A DNA stretch of 64,000 nt from Mycteria americana. Its lineage: Eukaryota; Chordata; Aves; Ciconiiformes; Ciconiidae. Location of the stretch: positions 37,366,135 through 37,430,134 of the forward strand of contig NC_134365.1 in assembly GCF_035582795.1 (NCBI RefSeq), written 5' to 3'. Shown here one piece after another: positions 18,341 through 30,000 of the stretch. The notes beneath the pieces are model-generated. The model was given only the letters and a program-made list of their open reading frames with translations, ran no database searches and had not been told where the DNA came from. How positions within the stretch are numbered: the first letter of the stretch is position 1; the number at the start of each line of letters is the position of its first letter. The translations under genes were made by a program, and so were the position numbers.

Positions 18341-21300
18341 TGACAGACAGCAGCTGGGATTGCCCCTTTAGTTGACTAAACAAAATAAAATTGTGTTAAC
18401 ATGCACATTTACAAACAAAACGTGTACTAACATGTAAATACATGCTCACACCTATCCGAAAAGGAATACAGGCTAAATTCACAAGAAGGGGAATTCATGC
18501 TGAAAAACAAAGTATTTTTCAATTTGCTGGTAGATCTAACTTCCTCATACAGCCACGTCCTAAAGGAACAAGGGCTTCCCTTCTATTCCATAAAAAAAAT
18601 GCCAAACAGGTACTAGAGGGAGGTTATTACCTCTGATTGTAACCCATTTGTGGCCACGACAGAAATACTCTCTTGTCCAATTTCTTGTGTCCATAACTTA
18701 AGAAGGAGCTTTTGAGGTGTTCACATGTGTATAGGGCTTCCGTGTGCCTACACAGACCAGTACAATGCATAGGATTCTATAAAGAACTACAGGAAGTATT
18801 TGGTATTAATCCATCCCTTCTTCTAATTAAAATTTAACTTTGCCTCTTGATATCAGTATCGATGTTCAAGCCACTATGAGGCAAAATTCTCTCCATCATG
18901 ACTCTTAACTCTGCAGTGGAAAAAAACACCAGAGATGTCTGCAAACACCTTTACGTGACTGCACAACTGATGATATTTCATATCCTGAAGTTTGTTCAGT
19001 ACTGTTACTATGTATAGATTCGTATCAGTTACAAAAGTATGCGGGAGTGCTAGTAAAGCGAACTCAGAGGAAAAGCTGTGATTCTTCCCATCAGCGTGAA
19101 ACCGGTTCATTGCCACAGTGAGATCTGACAGTTTTGCCTCTGTATAATGTGGCGACAGAACCCTCTTCTCATATTCAGAGTCTGCATCTGCATACATCTA
19201 TCAGAATGGACTATCACTAGGAGTAAACACCTGAAATTAACACAGCCCACTGCTATCCCGTGTTTAATTGAATCCAAAGGACTGATGCGCATCATTTGGA
19301 ATGAACAGGAACATGGTTCCAAGAGGTAATTTAATGAATCACAATAGGTCTCATGAGCATTTCTGTTGGTAATTAAGGCCATAAAGCTACAGGGAATGAT
19401 TTCAATCACCCACTGCCCATCACAAAATAACATATAATTTAATAACAAAGCAAACAATAAAACAATAATTGCAGCGCAATACAAAGTTAGCTTAACAGCT
19501 AACTAGCATTTTTAACTTGCTAGTCAAAAACATGCCCTCAGAGATGTCCACATACAGTGCTCCACTTTCTGACTCAAAAGCGACTTGAGTTGAAACTGAG
19601 GCATTTAAAATATACCAAAAGACAGGCAAGCACTTTTACTCGGGGTTAGGAATATGTGCAATAGTACCTATTGAGATGAAATGCAACTACAGTAAGTCAC
19701 ATTCACAATCAAATCAGCATCACTTAAAAGGATCCTGGCTAGTTTAAATAGTTTAACTGCTCTGGTTTAGCTTAACTAATAAATCTTATGCATTTACAAA
19801 AGGCATGCATCAAAACAGTGAGAAAGATTATCTTGTGTTTAAGAGATGCGCCTGAGATTCAGGCACGTGTATAGTTCCCAGTTCTGGTATTCAGCAGATC
19901 TGAAAAAGAGTTTTCAATTCTGCAACCACTTGTATGATTCATTTCCAAGGCCATGAGCAATCTTGCTGTATTTGGCTGGCAATGCTGAGCAGACTGAGTG
20001 TCAAAGCTGGCAGTTGAAAAGATACGTATGATAAATGTAAACGATAAAAAGTGAAGTATGCAAATAGAACAAATTTTAAACTAAGTCACTGAGATTTAAG
20101 TATCAAACACAGAATAGCCTTCAGAAAAGACACATAGGAGACTGCACTTGATCTAAAAAAAAAAAAAACCCAACTTTTAATTAATAGAAATGTTGCTTAT
20201 TAAAGTAATTTTATACCAAATTTCCTAAGATCCTGACAGCAGGTCTCACCAAATTCACAAGTACTCCACTTGGTTCAAAAAGCATCACAAGGTATAAACA
20301 GAAAGTATGTGATACTAAAAAGTTGTAATTATCTCAATTTTAGTAGCAGATGAAATTGCCCAGAATACATTGTTACAGTATTCTAAGATTAACTTTGCAT
20401 TCCAGTACGGTGAGTTGGGTACTAGTACAACTGTATGTCCAATTTTGTCTGACATAGTTAAAGAAGGGAGCTGTTAATCTGCAGAGAGGACAGTGGATGA
20501 CTGCAAGCTAAACACCAAGCATCGCAACAGACAACTAAAGAGCTGCAGTAAATTTTTTTTTCATGGATCTCAGTAGATTAACAAATCTAAGATTCTATAA
20601 TGTAATAAGACAATTATTTTAAGAATCAAGAACGTTAATATTTTTTGCTTATGAGAGGAGTAGCATATGGTCCTTTTTTTCCTGATCTACAAAACAGAGC
20701 ACTGAGCAAATGGAGATCAGTGAAAAGGGTGGAATGTCAGCCAGGAACAGCTTTAAAAAAAATTTTATATGTTACACTTAATAGAGGTGGCAGGGTTCCT
20801 ATCAAGCTGTTACAAATACGGAGAGCCTGTAGCATGCTCCCAGTTCTATGCCAATACACACCTGGAATAAGAAAAGACAGAAAATCAGCAGGTACAAGCT
20901 AATATGATAAAAATAATTAACATTATTAAATAATCTACTTTTTCTCAAGAAACCATCATTTTACACAGACAGTATAAATTCCAACACAAACAAACAATAC
21001 ATAAAACATTTGTTCCTAAGAAGTGTAATAGTTTACATTCCAAAATATTTACCACTACTGTTCTTAAATATTTTTACAATTTTTTTACACAATCCTTAAC
21101 AAAAAAATCATACAGCAACAAGTTGTCGATTTTACTCAAATGCAGTAATCATCTATTCCCTCAGTACTTTTACTTCAGAAATTGGCATTACTCTGTGAGG
21201 AAGGGTGTTACTGCTATGGCCTTGATTAAAGAAAACATCACCTGTCTTTCATATAAGTTAACTTATCAGGCATTCACAATGTAAGAGTAGCTCCCCATCC

Positions 21301-23386
21301 AAACTGAATGTTTATGGTAGCCTCGATTGGTTAAACAAAACAGTAAGATTTGCAGGAAATTAGTATGCACATACAATCTAATACATACTGATTTGCTTGT
21401 TTTAAATGTGATTAATCTCAATTCTTCTTACTTGTCTCACTATTGTTAACAGGCAAATATGGCCATATGACAATTTTCCTCATCTTCCTCATTTTGATTA
21501 CAGGGATAATAATGACAGTGGGATGCTTTAACTCCAGATGTCACACTCAGACAAATTCTACCCAAAATGCTGGCTCCCTTTTCATAAGAAAGGCAGTGTT
21601 ATAGAACAGTTTACTGACCCTCATTCCACAAGACATTTCAATCGTTTTAGTTTAGGCAGCCAAGTAAATTCAGGGAATACCAATATGCCAACAGCTCACC
21701 ATGTACAGTAAATAGGTGGAAACATCCAAACAACAAAAAAGGAAGTAAATCATTAAAGCTTACTTAAGAAATAGCTACGCATAGTCAATAATTAATTGAC
21801 TCATTCTCCAAGCAAATCATCCATGTTTCTTATGAAGGTATTTGGACTGGTCTGTGAATTGCCATCGGGATTGGAGCCCAGAATGGAAGCACTTAGAAAA
21901 CCCTTAGGAAAATGCTTATTGGTTAGGCGTGTAAATAGTTCTCCTGAAGACAACAGCCTTGGTTTTTTTTTGTTTTGGTTGTTTTTTTTTTTTTTTAAGT
22001 AAGCGTACAAAAATCAAAGCTTTTGAGAATAGACAGACCAATGCATTTTGAAAGCATAACAATGGTACAGAATCATAGGTTTGATTTTACTGAACACACG
22101 GGTGAAATCCTAATTCCTTGTCTGAAAGCACATAAAGTTTGACCACCTAATTCAATTGTGCTGGTATTACAGGCGTTTTAAAAATTCACATCCATTTATC
22201 CAGTTCTGTCAAGTTAACGGCCAGTAATTTGAAAATGATGTAAAAATAAAGATCTTAAAATAATAAACTACTTAGAAAGCAATCCTGCACTTTTTGCCTC
22301 ATAAAGCACACCTAAAGATTTATGTCTACAGGTACAATGTACAATGCTGCGCCAGTGGGAGCCTGTTTACTATATGATTTGCAATATATGTCACAGTAAA
22401 TGAACCCAAACATACAAGTAGGGGTGCTCAAATTTATGAAAAGTTCTTTTCCCTTTTTCATGACAAGATACACACACAAAAAGATAAAAAGAAATCTAGA
22501 ACATTCTCTGAATAAGACTGAAGACTTTCAGGAAAGTCTGAAGAAAAGCCATTATTTAAAATAAAATTATTTCAAATAGTAAGGCAGTAAAAATTTATTC
22601 TCCGTTCTGATTCTTCATAATTTTTTTTCAAGATTCCCAAGTTTAAAAACTACAGGCTGTAGAAACTCAAGAATGTTTTCCAGCTCCCTGGGTTTATAGA
22701 AGAGCAACAGAACCACGCTGCGTTACAGGGAGGCAGCCACCGCAGTACAGGATTTACACCGAGCAGAATATGGAGAAATAATTATTGCAACAGAGACCAA
22801 AACCTTCGTGAAAAGTTAACTGTTCGACGATGAATGGTGTCCTCCAGAAGGAAGCTCCCAGGCAGCGTTCAGGCTGCTGCGAGGGAAGCCTTTGCCGTGG
22901 CTGCAGTTGCACAGGGAGCATTACTACAAGCAACAGACAGTGGTTGAACATTTTATGCTCCTTGTTTGGCTGCCTGCTTTTGAAACGGGTTAAAAAGAGC
23001 TGGTTGAAAAGCTTTTGGATTTCAGAGGGACACTGCTAAGCAGCTGCTGGTGACAAGGAAGGTACCCGAGACCCGACTGCCACCCTGTCCCCTCTTTTTG
23101 CCCTGCCTGTGTTTATCTTAAACTTCTCGGCGAAGGATTCACCCTGGCTTCGCCTGGAGAAAACCCTGGAAAGCTGCGTACACACACGCGCGGGTCGCGA
23201 AGGGCACAAACCTTCACTCCCACAGGAGAAAGCAAAGAACCTCACGATTCACAAGGAAAACATAGCAGTCTGCCTCACTTTTTGGTTTTTTTAAACCGCA
23301 TTCAGCGCCGACCTCCCCCCCGAGAGCCGGACTCGGCGAGAGGGGACCCCTCCAGCCGCTCGGCGGGGGTGGTGGCTGCTGAAGAG

Positions 23387-23398
23387 CACCTGCAGGTG
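23387..23398. promoter_or_regulatory. Palindromic double E-box CACCTGCAGGTG
   Basis: A 12-base perfect palindrome with a CACCTG E-box on each strand, at the upstream edge of the MON2 CpG island, about 500 bases before the ATG. CACCTG is the core bound by ZEB/SNAI and some bHLH factors. Function is inferred from the motif alone. Confidence 0.4.
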
Positions 23399-23719
23399 AC
23401 CTGCGGCGAGCCCACGGGTCTTCACCACCCCCCGCCCCAGCTACTCTCCGCCAAGGCCGCAGTTCGTCCCCTCCCCGCCGGCACCTCGCCGGCGGTGGCG
23501 GCCCCCCTCGGCCCGGGCCCCAGCGTCGCCTCCTGCCCCTTCGTGCCGGCCCGGCGTGGCTTCAGTGACACAGCGGGGAAGGACCAACACAGGGGCTCCG
23601 GCCCAACCCGGGCCCGGGCGGCTGGGGCCGGGTGCCGCTTCCCGGCGGGCCCCCGCTCTCCCCGCCCCCGGGCCCCGTGTGCGGAAGCGGCCTGACGCGC
23701 GGCGCTGGCCGCGCCCGGG

Positions 23720-23729
23720 ATTGTGGGAG
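23720..23729. promoter_or_regulatory. MON2: ZNF143/Staf-like site ATTGTGGGAG
   Basis: Matches all ten positions of the ATTRTGGGWR part of the ZNF143 consensus as I know it, about 165 bases upstream of the MON2 ATG in the CpG island. The other half of the full consensus is not matched. Such sites are common near starts of housekeeping promoters. Confidence 0.45.
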
Positions 23730-23894
23730 CGGGGGGGCCGCGGCGGCGGCGGCGCGGGGGAGGGGAAGGGGCCGGAGCCGCGGCTGACGGGTTCCGGTGT
23801 CGGGCGCAGACGTGTCGGCCGGGGCCGCGGAGCGAGAGGCGCTGCCCCTGCCCGCTCGGAACAGCGCCCGGCCCGGGGCCGGCCCGGCGGCGCC

Positions 23895-24005
23895 ATGTCC
23901 GGGACCAGCAGCCCCGAAGCCGTGAAGAAGCTGCTGGAAAACATGCAGGGAGACCTGCGGGGCCTGAGCCTGGAGTGCCGGAAAAAATTCCCCCCCGTCA
24001 AGGAG
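23895..24005 (+). CDS. MON2: MON2 exon 1 (coding start)
   Basis: 37 codons, [17 protein letters not shown] to FPPVKE, phase 0, donor GTGAGA. The ATG follows GGCGCC. The same frame stays open upstream to 23556 without an ATG, which is expected in such GC-rich DNA and does not argue for a longer protein. Confidence 0.96.
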
Positions 24006-27000
24006 GTGAGAGGCGGGCTGAGCTGAGCTGAGACGGGCCGGGCCGGGCCGGGCGGTGGGCGCCGCTCCGGAGGGGCCTCCCTCGCCGCGGGGCCCGGCCG
24101 GAGCGGAGGCTGCCGGCGTGCCCGTGCCCCCGCGCCCTCAGCCCGGTGCCGCTCCCGGTGAGGTCCGTCCTTCATGGCCGCGGGTTGCCGAGCGCTGTCT
24201 GTGCCGAGACGTGGCTTTGCCTGTCGTGTTTGCGTGTGGGTTGTTCTTTTTAGAGCGTTATCGAGGCAGGGGACGTGGGCCGGGCTAGTTCAGCTCAGGG
24301 AGTGGGGCTGGGGAGATGGATCATCTGTTGACAGGGGCAAAACGGGGGCAGCCCCGCTTCACCCCCGGCGTCCTCCCGGGGGAGAAAGACAAAGTTTGGC
24401 TTGGCTGTCTTGGCATCTCCTCACGCAGCTGGCCCGCAGGGCTGGGTGCTGAGGGTTTCGGCGCACCGGCGGGCAGGCACCTAGCGAGTGCCCGTCGGCC
24501 GGCGCTTCGGTAGCGGCTGGCCGGTGGGCGAGGGGGGGCGGCCCCGCCGGGGCGGGCCGTGCTCTGCCCCCGCCGGGTCACGGCCGCCCTCCGGCTGCGG
24601 TGGGAGCGCCTGGGGGCGCGGGGCCTCGCAAAGCTCGTTTCATGTCTGTGTCTTAGCCGTGTAAGGCATGCACACGCTTTCCGAAGTGTGGCTCCCAAGT
24701 CGGCGTACGTTATTTCTCACTATTGCACATCTGTGTCTGCTGGTATTAACTGTGTGGATCGCAGGTGATTGCTAGCGTGCTCTGCGATTTTGGGGTTATG
24801 TGGTTTTCCAATGGTATGGTTGCAGCCGAGGAAGCTTGGGAGTCAGAGAAGTTTAGGTTACTTTTTCTCCCTTTTAAAAAATTCCATTAATACATTTATG
24901 TCAGTAGGATTGCATGTTTTATTTTTCAAACCTCAGTTTACTCTGTGTGCAGCTTGAGACTTCAGTAATCTTGATGAGCTGGATTACTTTAACTGAAGGG
25001 AAATTCTCTCTAATTTAAAGTAGACTTTAACTGTGTGTTTCTCTAGTGTGTTTACACAGTTTAACTTTTTCCCTATCAGTAGTTTATCACCTGCTATTTT
25101 AAAAAATATTTTTTCTACGCAGTAGTGGGAGGAAAAATACTAATATGTTAACTGAGATTAAGCTGCAGAACCAGAAAGGTACATGGAAAATATGGTAAAG
25201 ACTCCGTCAGTTTGGAAGAAAGGAATTACATATGTAATGTGACTTTAGTTCCAATTAAGTGATAGCACATTTAATGTTGTATGAAGTATTACACACTTGA
25301 ACAGATGAATTGAAGCTAATGACTGTGCTTGTTTTGAAAGGCATGAAGCGTCATGCTGTAGCAGAGCATGTTGTATATGATTATAGGTTGCAGAGGAATG
25401 GCAGTGTGTTTGAGAAATTGTGAGTGATCACAGAAAAACAAGAGAAAGTTGTGATCAGTTCTGAGAAATTGCATGTGGTCACATGTAAATGAGAAAAAGT
25501 TGTGGTCAATGGAAAAGAAATCTGTGTGTGTGTGTGTGTTTTGGAGGTAGGCGGGGGTGCCGCTTCCACTTTCTCTGTGTGTTACTGTGTGACTCTGAGT
25601 AAGTTGTTTGGTTTCTGAACAAGTTTCCCCACTATGTTAATGTTTACTTTCTTCAAGATCTACAAAGGAGATGGGCAATGTAATTCTTAAGCTAGTCTTT
25701 TTAGTAATGCTTCATTATATTTGCCATGCTGAAGGTTAGAGGAACCACTGCATGTGCGGTTCTTGATACTTGTTCAGCATTCTTATCGTATTCTTGTGTA
25801 AGTATGACTTCTGTGTTGTTCCCTTTTACATCTCTATTTACATAAGCAATTTGCATAGCGTACTTCATTAAAAACACTTCACAGTTGTCTGGAGTTTGGG
25901 TAGGTTTATGGAAGGTGTTTGTAAAGAGGTGGGACTCTTTCTGCTATGAGTTGTGGGCTCTTACAGAGAGGTCTGAGGTGAGAGCAGTCCTCTAGTAGGA
26001 TGTATGATACAGTTGCAGGAAATGATCTTACTTCCTCACTTCTGGAAGGCATTTTTTTAAAATTCTAGTTTTAAAGGAAACGGGTGTCCTTTTCTGTCAA
26101 ATCTCAACTGCTAAACAGGTATTTTCATTGCATGCATTTGGTCTGATCATGATTAGATTTGGCTAGAGTGATCAGAGGAATGGCATGTTCTTACTGATTT
26201 GTAACAGCACCAGCTTTTTAAACCATGTTTAAACACAGGCTTTTTAAAACAAATTCCTACTACTTATAATCTCACGTTTTTAATTCCAGTGTAACTAGAC
26301 TATTCTCATCACTACCACATGCAGTGTAATTTATGAGTTTATCTTGCAGCTGATGTGTATGCTTCCATGTCACTTAATAAACTTATCATACTGTGATAAA
26401 GCTATTGAAAAACTCCTAGTCCAAAATTAATAGTTATGAGCTGTATCATAGTTGTTAGATTTGATAGGTACTTTATGAAGTTAAACTGCTTCTAATAATA
26501 TTTTCAGTTTCTGACGTAATCTAAAATTTTGCTCACAGCTATTTTTTAAAATGTCTGATGATAACAACCATTTGTCTATTCTGTTTTTTTGATTTTTTGT
26601 ATTAATACTGTTAAAATTCTGCAAAATTAATTTAGCTGATATGTTTGCTGCTGATAAAAGTAGTAGTGTAGTTCTCAATTCTACTTGTTGCTCAAATGAT
26701 CAATTTGAGCGACTATTTTTTTAATCAATATTGTAAGGAGTTAGAAAGTGGTATGATAGAAAAATAGAGCCTGTGTTTTTTTTTTTTAATTAAATAGGGT
26801 TTTAGTTTTCCCTTTTTAAAGATTTCTAATGCATATGTTATTACAAACTAATGCCATATCTATTAGGTACAGAGAGACCAGAACAATATTAAATGATTCT
26901 TTGAACAGGCAGGTAGATGACAGCTGAAGAGCTTTATTGGACTTTTTTTTTTTTTTTTTTTTAAATTTTTTAGGGGGGTGGAGGGGGTGTGGATGCAGCA

Positions 27001-30000
27001 GAAAAAGGGACAGCCGGCTGTGGGATCCCACAGACTGTGGGATTTAGGTCTTAGCCTCAGTTAGGAGCTAGAAGCAAGGTCTTAAACCCTTATTGGAAAT
27101 GGAACTCACACTCCTCACTGTTTTAAGCACTTTCATCTCATATTTTTCTATCACTTCTGAGTCTGTGAAGTTTTCTTAGTAGGTCACATTTAGGTGGAAA
27201 TCATGTAGTGGTAAGTTCAGTCACAACAGTGGATTCTGAGTTTTTTTCTGTCTTTCTGATAGTCTGTTAAGAAACATTGAAATTACTGAGTTTCTCCCAA
27301 TGTTAAACTTATGACACAAATATGTGGCGAACTTCCTTCCCCTTAGTTAGAACTTTTAACTAAGAAATAACAGAACGTATTGTTGGCCCCAAAGCAATCC
27401 ATACTTCATCTTTGCTCTGTGTGACAAATAATACCCGAGTAGGATTTTCCTAGGTGGTGCCACGTAATACATTGAGAATGGGAACTGCAGAAAGAATCTG
27501 TGGGTTTGAAATGGTATTGCTGACGATGTTTGGGGATTAACTAATGTGCTAGACTTATTTTTCTTAAGGGTGTGGGGAATACCAGTTACTATTAGACTTC
27601 AAACCCATGTCTGTTTGTTGCTAGATGGTTTTGACTGTTTCTGTTTGATAGGTGGATAAATCCTGTGTGATACTTCCTCAGATCAGCACCGACTACAGAA
27701 GCATACTAAGCATGAAAGCTATATACTATGACCAAAGAGTAGTTTTATAGTTATGTTTGTGATGTGCCAAAAGTGTTTATATTGGCAGATATACAAATAA
27801 TGACATTGCTGAAAAATGTATTCTTATTTTCACAATATATTTCCATTTCTCAGTTATAAAAAATAGACACCAACCAGGGATGTGATAGAAGCTCTCAGGG
27901 CAAACATAAATTAAACAGTATCTTTTGGAGCTTGAAATTACAGAGGATGAAGCAGTCTTTGGTACCGGCGTAAGTCATGCTCATGTTATCTTAAGGAATC
28001 TGACATTTCTCCTAGAAAACAATACCACTTGGCCGTTGTACCCTTGTTTTTAATACGATGGGCCCTAAGCTTTGCTCTGTATTAGAGCATTGTGACGCTT
28101 AGCTTCTAATTCTGGACTGAATTGTGTGGCACACACATGAAGCTTTATAGACTATCTTAACCTGCTAGTGACTGGAGTTTCAGTATCCTGTGCTGGGTAT
28201 GTGGGAAGCTGACAGTGCTCTCTTTAGTGAACTGGAGTCAGAATATTGTTTTACCACAAAACTGAAAATAGTTCAGTGTGCTAAATAGGTTACCTGCTGT
28301 TTCTTATTACTGAATGAAAATACTGTTCTGTAAGCTGCATCTGATTTGGTTTGATAATGTTACTGTGTAAGAAACCTTAGACATACAAGGGGAAAATATA
28401 AATATTTAGCAGAAATAATCAAGAGAAAATAAACATACCCAAAAACTTCTTCTCAGCCTGAATTCCAGTCAGATATAACTCCTTGTTTACACAGATCCAG
28501 TCCAGCAGTCTCGGCTTTCTAGTAGGCTTGTAGTCTCTATGTTGGCTCAGTTTTCTTCTTGACTTTTAAACAGCAGTAAAAGCAAAATGAGCTTAAAAAA
28601 AACACAGGAAAAAAAATTAACACTTACCCGGCTCCTTGCACCGTTACAGGCACACTTGTGCTGGTCGGAGAGGGCAGGCAGGGTTGGGGCAGGCAGGGAC
28701 TGCATCTGCCCACGGCAGGATCAGCTAGACGTGTTGCAGGACGGGGTGTGCCCTCTGCTTAGCAGCTGTGTCATGGATTGCAGGGAACTGTATGTTTTAA
28801 GATGTTTGCTGCTGCAGTAATTTGGAATAGTAGGGCTGGAAAAGAAATAGTGTTCAACTTCCCTCAACCTGGAAGAGCAGCACAGTTTTAGCTTTGAATA
28901 CTTTGGTCAGTTGAAGTGCTCTCTTGAGACTCCTGAAAGATACCTTTTTATAGCCTCTCTGTACTGTTTCTTTTGCAGGCCTTTGTTTGAAACAGCAGCA
29001 TTGCTTTTGTTTAAGTATTTATTGAGTTGTGTATGCCTTTGGCATACAAACTTATTCTTGAAACTGTATTGTAAATTAATTTGATGTATCTAGGAAGAAT
29101 AATAGAATATAATTTTGCAGTCTTATTTTCCTTCTTTTATGAGTATCTCTACTTGCAGGCAAGTAGCCTTACAAAATCCTGTGGGTAAAAGTTAAAGAAT
29201 CCAGATTTGAGTGACTTCTGCATAAAGCAAACTGTAAATTATTTAATTACAGTAGAAGTGGCATGGGCTAGCAGAGCCAAGAGATAGGATTCACCCCTTC
29301 TGAAGGGCTGTCTGTTGTGTTCTGTGAACATAGGTTTTATTCATACATTCTTCCTTTGGAGTCCACTCCTGTCTGCACTGAGTGAAATATGTGACAGTTT
29401 TATCCCCTGGGTTAAATCATTCTCATTTTGGAATGATATGCTGATCCTGAACACATCTTGGGGCTAATGCCAAAAAATTAGTGGGGAAGCTTGTCCTTTT
29501 AGGGAACCCCTCTGATGTCGCTGGGTAGCTGTATGAAACTAAATATGAGGATATTGCAAAATTTAAACATATGTTAAAAAGATACAGATCAGTTAATTAG
29601 GTTTATAACGTCGAAGTGATCATTAGGATTCCTAATGCAACTGGAAGGAACAGTTAAAAAAAATGATGGGTGAATATTAGCTGTTTGTTCTGTAACAGGA
29701 ACAATATTTCAGAAAATCTGTTGAATGTAGTGCAGTACACAAATTGGAGAAGGCTAAGAAAGAAAATGATGTGTTAAAATGCCTTGTGATTTGGGCATTT
29801 GAGTCACTTGATGTATTACTAGCATTGAATGGTTTCTGAGAGCTCTGCATTTGTGCTACTCTTGCAGTAAAAAGATGAGCCAAATGAACCTGGCAAAGAA
29901 CAAATCTTGTATGTAGACCATTTTCTGTAGGAGTGACCACATTTGGGGGTTTTCTGCTTTATTTTTTGATTAAAATTGATTAAATAATTCCAATACTATA

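Larger units (their letters stand above)
9481..23289. other. Intergenic region USP15-MON2
   Basis: About 13.8 kb without a gene I can support. Open frames are up to about 125 codons, on both strands, without recognisable domains or splice partners. It contains two weak LINE fossils (about 11690-11880 and 18215-18340) and small GC-richer patches near 12610-12770 and 15890-16040. Homopolymer runs also occur. Conserved non-coding elements may be present but cannot be seen without alignment. Confidence 0.75.
23290..24640 (+). promoter_or_regulatory. MON2: CpG-island promoter of MON2
   Basis: Base composition changes abruptly from AT-rich to strongly GC-rich with dense CpG. The island surrounds the MON2 first exon and fades after about 24640. 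There is no convincing TATA box. GC boxes (CCCGCCCC-type) occur near 23430 and 23660, and a ZNF143-like site at 23720. This is the usual layout of a broad housekeeping promoter; the transcription start probably lies in about 23700-23890. Confidence 0.9.

Noticed and set aside
19107..19484. Minus-strand frame of 125 codons overlapping others
   Set aside because: Overlaps frames on both strands with no protein character; treated as chance.
23556..23894. N-terminal extension of MON2 in frame from 23556
   Set aside because: Begins at GTG, lacks an upstream ATG, and the composition is that of the CpG island. The ATG at 23895 has good context and matches the known MON2 start.
23441..24175. Minus-strand frame of 244 codons over the CpG island
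   Set aside because: Arg/Pro/Gly/Ala composition follows from GC-rich DNA with few stops. It is antisense to MON2 exon 1.
28815..28870. Possible CR1 tail fragment (TAGGGCTGGAAA)
   Set aside because: Only about a dozen bases resemble the antisense CR1 3' end and the terminal repeat is missing.
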